NCBI GenBank assembly: GCA_051294375.1
Contig: CM119268.1
Span: 22,444,959 to 22,508,958 of the forward strand
Direction of reading: 5' to 3'
Origin: Paraspadella gotoi
Lineage: Eukaryota; Chaetognatha
Length of the DNA stretch: 64,000 nucleotides
The translations under genes and the position numbers were made by a program. A model generated the notes under the pieces. That model saw only the letters and a list, made by a program, of their open reading frames with translations, ran no database searches and was not told the DNA's origin. Shown piece by piece: positions 41,046-48,061 of this stretch (within the stretch, counting starts at the first letter, position 1; each line of letters opens with the position of its first letter).

Positions 41046-42199
41046 GCCCTCTTTTAATAAACAAAAATAAAAAGACCCTCATTGAGTCATAAAAAACAAA
41101 TGGCTTTTATAGGATCAAAAAATAAATTTCAAAACAATCCTGATGACGAAATAAATATAAACTAAGACCATTTTATTTGTATTAGGTTTATGTTACCTTT
41201 TGTTTATAATGTACGTATCTTTTGTCTAAACGAGGGGCCTTATTTTTCCTAAAGCCCCATTCCTATTTTTTAATCCCCAAACTTAATCTATTTAATTATA
41301 AACTCTAACAAAACCCATAACTCAATCATAACCTAAATTGCTAATCATAATCCTTCACCTTAACCTAATCCTTAACGTTATCCTTATCTTAATCGCTAAT
41401 GCCTTCCCTAACCATTAACCCTAGACTGTAACCCTAATCCCTAACCCTGATCTATCACTCTAATCCTTAACCCTAATCTCTAACCCTAATCCTTAACCCT
41501 AATCTCTAACCCTAATCCTTAACCCTGATCTCTAACCCTAATCCTTAACCCTAAACTCAAAAACCTAATCCATAACCCTAATTCATTACCCTAATCTTTA
41601 ATCCTAATCCTTAAACCTAATCTTTAACCCTAATCATTAACCCTAATCCATTACCCTAATCTCTAACCCTAATCCTTAGCCTAATCCCTCACCTCTTTAA
41701 TAACCCTAACCTTTAACTTCATCTTTAACCTTAAAATTTAATTCATTTCGGAATTAAAGCTAAAACGAAGCGCTTTGGGAAATTAAGGCCCAAATCGCCG
41801 AATCGGCTTAAATGGAAGACAATCACCTTGAAGACTGGTTTGAGCGATGCCGATTCAACGACGGGCGGATTCGCTGCGTCGGCGGCGGCGAAGTCGGGAT
41901 GCTGCAGCATCACCTCCCAAGCGGATCGTCCGCCGCAGAGACGGTTCTGTCGATTCGGGGCTTCAGAGTTATGCCTGGTGGATCGGAGAAAGATTGAAGT
42001 TAAGGGAATGAAAATTTTATTTTAATATAAGANNNNNNNNNNNNNNNNNNNNNNNNNACATCGAATTTGGAGCAGCGGAAGACGGCGGATGTCCAGTCGA
42101 GTCGCTCGTCCAGGATGTTAGAGGAAGGATCTCCGATTGGAGGGAGAGAGAGACGAAGAGAGAGAGGGAGAGGATGTTGAAGTAGGAGGTAAGATGGTT

Positions 42200-42236
<37 letters not shown>

Positions 42237-45200
42237 GTTATTTTTGAAGATAATACTTTTTTTTTCCTATGGAATTTTAAATTTTCAATTGTTGAATATT
42301 TTTAAAGTTCCTTCAGTTCTCCGAACTAATTCAGCGCATTCTTTAACATTTCACGCTCGAACGACATTAATAAAAACCCAGCTAATAGTTGCAACCCGCT
42401 TGTAAATAAAATTTGAAAACCGAAGTTTTGATGTCGATGAAACATAAAAGTTGAAACGAGGAATTCGTCGCCGCTTTACTTCCTTCTCTCTCTCTCTCTC
42501 TCCTCCTCTCTCTCTCTCACGCCCTATTTTAATAAACAAAAATTAAAAAGACCCTCATTGAGTAATAAAAAACAAATGGCTTTTATTGGATCAAAAAATA
42601 AATTTCAAAACAATCCGATGAAGAAATAAATATAAACTAAGACCATTTTATTTGTATTAGGTTTCTGTTACATTTTGTTTATAATGTACGTACTGTTTTG
42701 TCTAAACGAGGGCCTTATTTTTCCTAAGCCCATTCCTATTTTTTAATCCCCAAACTTAATCTTAATTTAATATTTAATACTTAATATTTAATTATAAACT
42801 TTAACAAAACCCATAACCCAATCATAACCTAAATTGCTAATCATAATCCTTCACCTTAAACCTAATCCTTAACGTTATCCTTATCCTTATCGCTAATGCT
42901 CTTCCCTAACCATTAACCCTAGACTGCAACCGCTAATCCCTAACCTGATCTATCAATCTAATCCTTACCTAATCTCTAACCCTAATCCTTAACCTAATCT
43001 TTAACCCTAATCATTAACCCTAATCCATTACCCTAATCTCTAACCATAATCCTTAGCCTAATCCCTCACATTTTTAATAACCCAAACCTTTAACTTCATC
43101 TTTAACCTTTAAATTTAATTCATTTCGGAATTAAAGCTAAAAGGCAGTGATTGCTATTCGGGTATTTTCAACAATAAAATTGAAACTTATATAACTATTA
43201 TTCTTTTGTTTCCACTGATTAATATAAAACACGCTTTATTTAAAAAAACGGTTGGCTATAGTTATTTTCTCCTTATAACATTGACTCATTGGGTGAATTT
43301 CTATGCTTTCAAATACGGTAAGACACAATTTTCTTTTACCTTAAGATGAAACTAAAACGATTTTTCATGGTAAGGGCAACTTTTAAAGATTAAATTGCTC
43401 GTCAGATCTTTGCCTTTTTTTAGATATACTACAGCTTAGGCAAAAAACGGCAAGCTATATTTTAAAATTTTTTTTCCATTTTTCCACTATTTTTTCTCTC
43501 TTGAACCTTCTCTCTGTCCCTTTCTTTTTCTCTCTTTCTCTCTGTCTTTCTCTCCTTTCTCCGACTTTTCTGTCCTCATTATTTCTCTGTGTCATCCCTT
43601 CTTTTCTTTCTTTACATTTATTTCTCTTCCTCTCTATCTCTACTTTTCTCTCCCTCTCTGATTCTTTCTTCCCTCTTTTCTATCTTTTTCTCTTAATTGT
43701 TTTCGTTCTCCCCCTTTTCCCCATATATTAATTTCTTTCCATCTTTTTTCTCTCCCTGCAACTTTTTTTTCACCTATGCTCTCTCTTCTCTTCTCTTTTT
43801 CTCCTTCTCACTCATTTTTTGCATTTATATCATACTGGATGTATAAAATCTTTGAAATGTATTGTAAGAAAGAAAATATTGGGTAGCATATGATTTTTTT
43901 CAAAGTTTGGTTGCCTAGCAGATTTAAAAAATCGACAGATTTTTGCGGAAATTTTTTCCGCAGAAACCTGTCGATTGAGAGGAAAAAAATTACTGACGCT
44001 TTCTCATTACATTAAAAGAATGCGGTTTTTTTTTAATTTGTTAACCTTAGTATTATTCTCATCTATTAAAACTATAAAATAAGTCAAAAACCGAGTTTTA
44101 GTTCAAATAAAACGCTCACTCACAAATCCTCACAAATTAAAAGTTGATTTAAAAATTTAATTGCTGCAAAACTATTAAATTTTTTGCCCTAATTTTTTAG
44201 GTACCAGAAGCACCGTTGAAAGGGAATATTTGATTAGATTTGTGGACATTTTGAAGTATTTTCGTTTAACAAATTGTAATAAAATGTAAAAATGTAAATT
44301 TTTGAATAGTCAATTTAAAAATTAATTCATAGGTAAACAATGGATGACTAACGGCAAATGAACCAACTCAGAGGTAAAGAAGATGAGAAGAACCCGAAAT
44401 CCGGAGTAAAAAAATTTTCTTCAATGATCTTGACGTTCAAATCTCAAGACAAAAGTCAAAATGGACAAAAATGGACATAATTTTTTTTTATTAAAAGTAG
44501 CAAAAATTATACCAATTCTTGATTAGAAAATGCAGCAGATGATTTAATTAATATCGTAGTCCAGCCCACTTTGTCTTAGGGTTTAAATTTAATCAATTCT
44601 GTTGATAATATTCTAGCAATATTGCAAAAAGTGGTTTTTTTGCTGAATTCCTCGATAGAAATCACTGCCAAAACGAAGCGCTTTGGAAATTAAGGCCCAA
44701 ATCGCCGAATCGGCTTAAATGGAGACAATCACCTTGAAGACTGGTTTGAGCGATGCCGATTCACGACGGTCGGATCGCTGCGTCGGCGGCGGCGAAGTCG
44801 GGATGCTGCAGCATCACCTCCCAAGCGGATCGTCCGCCGCAGAGACGGTTCTGTCGATTCGGGCTTCAGAGTTATGCCTGGTGGATCGGAGAAAGATTGA
44901 AGTTAAGGGAATGAAAATTTTATTTTAATATAAGACAATATAATACATAAATATTATCGTCATCTTTCCTTCCTCCTTTCCTCCCCCCCACTCTCCCTCT
45001 CCCCTTTCCCCTAACCTTCTTCTCCTTCTCTCACCTCTCCCTCCATCCTGCCCTCAATCCTCTTTCCTCTTCCTCTATCTCTTTGCCTCCCTTCCTCCTC
45101 CCTCCCTCTCCCCCTCTTCCTCCATTCTTCTCCTCCCCTTCCCGGTTCAATCCCTCCCTCTCTCCCTCCATCCTCAATCCCTCTTCTCTTCCTCTATCTC

Positions 45201-46292
45201 TTTATCTCCCTTCCTCCTCCCTCCCTCCTCTCTCCCTCCCCTTCTCCCTCACCCCTCCTACCTCTCTCTTCCCTCTTCTTCCTTCATTTTTCTCCTTCTC
45301 CCTCTTCCCTTCCTTCCCCGCTCAATCCCTCTACCTCTTCCTCTCTCTCTCCATCCCCCTCCCTCTCCTTTTATCCTCCTTCACTCCATCTCTCTTCCTC
45401 TCTTCCTCCCTCTCCCCTTCTTCTCTCCCTCCCTCTAACATTCTCCTCCTTCCCTTCCCCTCTCCTCCCTCCCTCTTCTCCCTCCCTCCCTCTCACCTCC
45501 TTTCCTCGTCCACTTCTTCTCCTCCTTCGCAAAATCCTTCGACTCCGTCCGGTGCCCGAGGATCCAGCATCGACGCTTTGGCGGCTGCGGCGTCGGCTGC
45601 GGCGTCGGCTGCTGCGACGAAGGCGCAGTCGGCTTTGGTCGGTAATCCTTTGGAGGTTGAGCAAGCGGTTCCGTCGGGGCGGAGGAGCCGGCCTGATTTG
45701 AGAGTGGATTTAATTTGATTGATTGATTNNNNNNNNNNTTGATTGATCGATTGATAAATTTACTGGTAGATTGATTGAAAAAATGCTTATCTGATGAAAT
45801 TAATAGGATTGATTTGTTGACCGATTGATTTGTTGATTAAATTTAATGATTACTAAACTGATTAATTGATTGATTGATTGAAAAAATGACCAATGACCTC
45901 ATGTAGCAGATTGATTTGTGGATTATCTCAAATGATATTGACTAGCCTTCAAACCATAAGTAAGTCACAAGTTAATTATCCACTGAACCTATATCAACCG
46001 ATGTTATGTATAATCAGGGAAACCATTCTCTTACAGATATTTGCCCATGTTATAACCTCACCCTTGATCGCCAATGAACATCTCACGGCCTCGTATCTTT
46101 TCGTTTTCGTGGAGAAATAAAATGTTTCGTCGTCGTAGGGATAATCGTCGTCGTCGTCGTTGGCCACGCCCACTTCCGGTCTCTCCTCGAAGACGCCCCA
46201 GCGCCATCTCGCCCAGAGTCGCGTCAACAGAGAAGCAGCGTCTCCAAAATTTGACCTAAAATGACGGACGATCGATTGGAGGAGTTGATGAA

Positions 46293-46333
<41 letters not shown>

Positions 46334-47941
46334 CGACGACGACGACGACGAACAAACAGACGACGACGACGACGACGACGACGAATTGACGATCAAATAA
46401 ACAAAACAAAATAAGGAAGAAATTAAAAACCGGAAAATAAAATAAACCAAATAAAGAAACAAAAGACACAAAATATCTAGACAACAAAAGGATCGAGGAA
46501 TGTAGTTTTTTAAAGTTTAATCGTAAGACGAGTAAAGAAAAGATATGATTCATTGTTAGTTGTTTTTTATTTTTGTTCTTGTAAAATGTTTACTAAATCG
46601 TACTACCCTTTTACAACAACAACAACAACAACAACAACAACTGACAAGAAATAACTAACTGTTTAGAATAACAAATAATGATTTAACAAACAAGTCACAA
46701 ATGAAAAAAGTTGACCGTGTCAGTGATTCTACATAATAGTTTATGTTCGACATACATATTTCAACAACCAAAACAACAACGACCAATGGAAGTAATAAAA
46801 TTAACAACAGCAACAGCAAGAACAACAGCTACAACAAAATTAATAGCAACACAAAATAACCAAAACAAAATGAACTAAAACAATAACAGCTACAATAAAA
46901 TCAATAACAACATCAATATCATCATAAAAAACAACCACAAGAACAACAACATTAACCACAACAACAACAACAACATTAACTACAACAACAACAACCTGAC
47001 TTTCTCGTCGAGGACGAATTCCGGCGTCAACCTGATTCCTCCTCCTCCTCCTCCTCCTCCTCCTCCTTCTCCACAGACGCCGAAGGAATCCACGAAAGGT
47101 TCGAGTCTTTGAGGCGAAGAAGAGGAAGAGGAAGAGGAAGAGGAGACGACGAAGGCGGCGGTGGAGAGGCTGGGGGTGTTGAAGGGAGAATGGGATGGTG
47201 GAGTGAGGTGAGGTGGCTCGAGAGGGGTTCATTTCGTCGTCTTCGTCGTCGTCGTATTCGTCGTCATTGTCGTCGTCATCTAAGTTAATCGAGTTGACAT
47301 CGTCTTGATTTGAATTTTGTCGTAGTCGTCGGCAAAGTTAACATCTTCGTCGTTAGATATCATCATCGTCTTGATAATGACATTATCATTGTCATCATTG
47401 TTATTATCGTTGTCATCATCGTCGTCGACATCGTCATAGTCTTGACTTGAATTTTTTTGTTGTTGTTATCGTCATCATCGTCTGAAAAATTTGCATCAGT
47501 TTCATCAGTGTCATCGAAGTCGTGATGGTCGTCGTCATCACTGTCTTCGTCGTTGTCATTATCATCGTCGTCGTTGTCATTATCAACGTCGTCGTTGTAA
47601 TTAACATCGTCGTCGTTGTCATTAACATCGTCGTCGTTGTCATTATCATCGTCGACGTTATCATCGTCGTCATTGTCATTATAATCGTCGTCGTTGTCAT
47701 TAACATCGTCGTCGTTGTCATTATCATCGTCGTCGTTGTCATTATCATCGTCGTCGTTGTCATTGTCGTCATCGTCATTGTCCTCACCTCTCTCCCTTCC
47801 ACTCGGCGTCACCGTCACCCCGCGGCCAATACGCCGGCGTCAAAAGCGTCACGGTCCCCAGACGCGTCTTTCCTTTCGTCGCCGCGTGGAGGCGCGTGGA
47901 GGCGTTGGTTAAGAGAGACTTGTGGGCGTGGAGAAATGTTT

Positions 47942-48015
<74 letters not shown>

Positions 48016-48016
48016 C

Positions 48017-48061
<45 letters not shown>

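Noticed and set aside
38231-42202. Additional RPTP genes in tandem with RPTP-A
   Set aside because: Copies are bounded by 25-N gaps and overlap the neighbouring contigs; better explained as unmerged duplicates.
45083-45718. 211-codon Pro/Leu/Ser plus-strand frame
   Set aside because: Pyrimidine-rich intron tract plus the antisense of CLCA exon 5.
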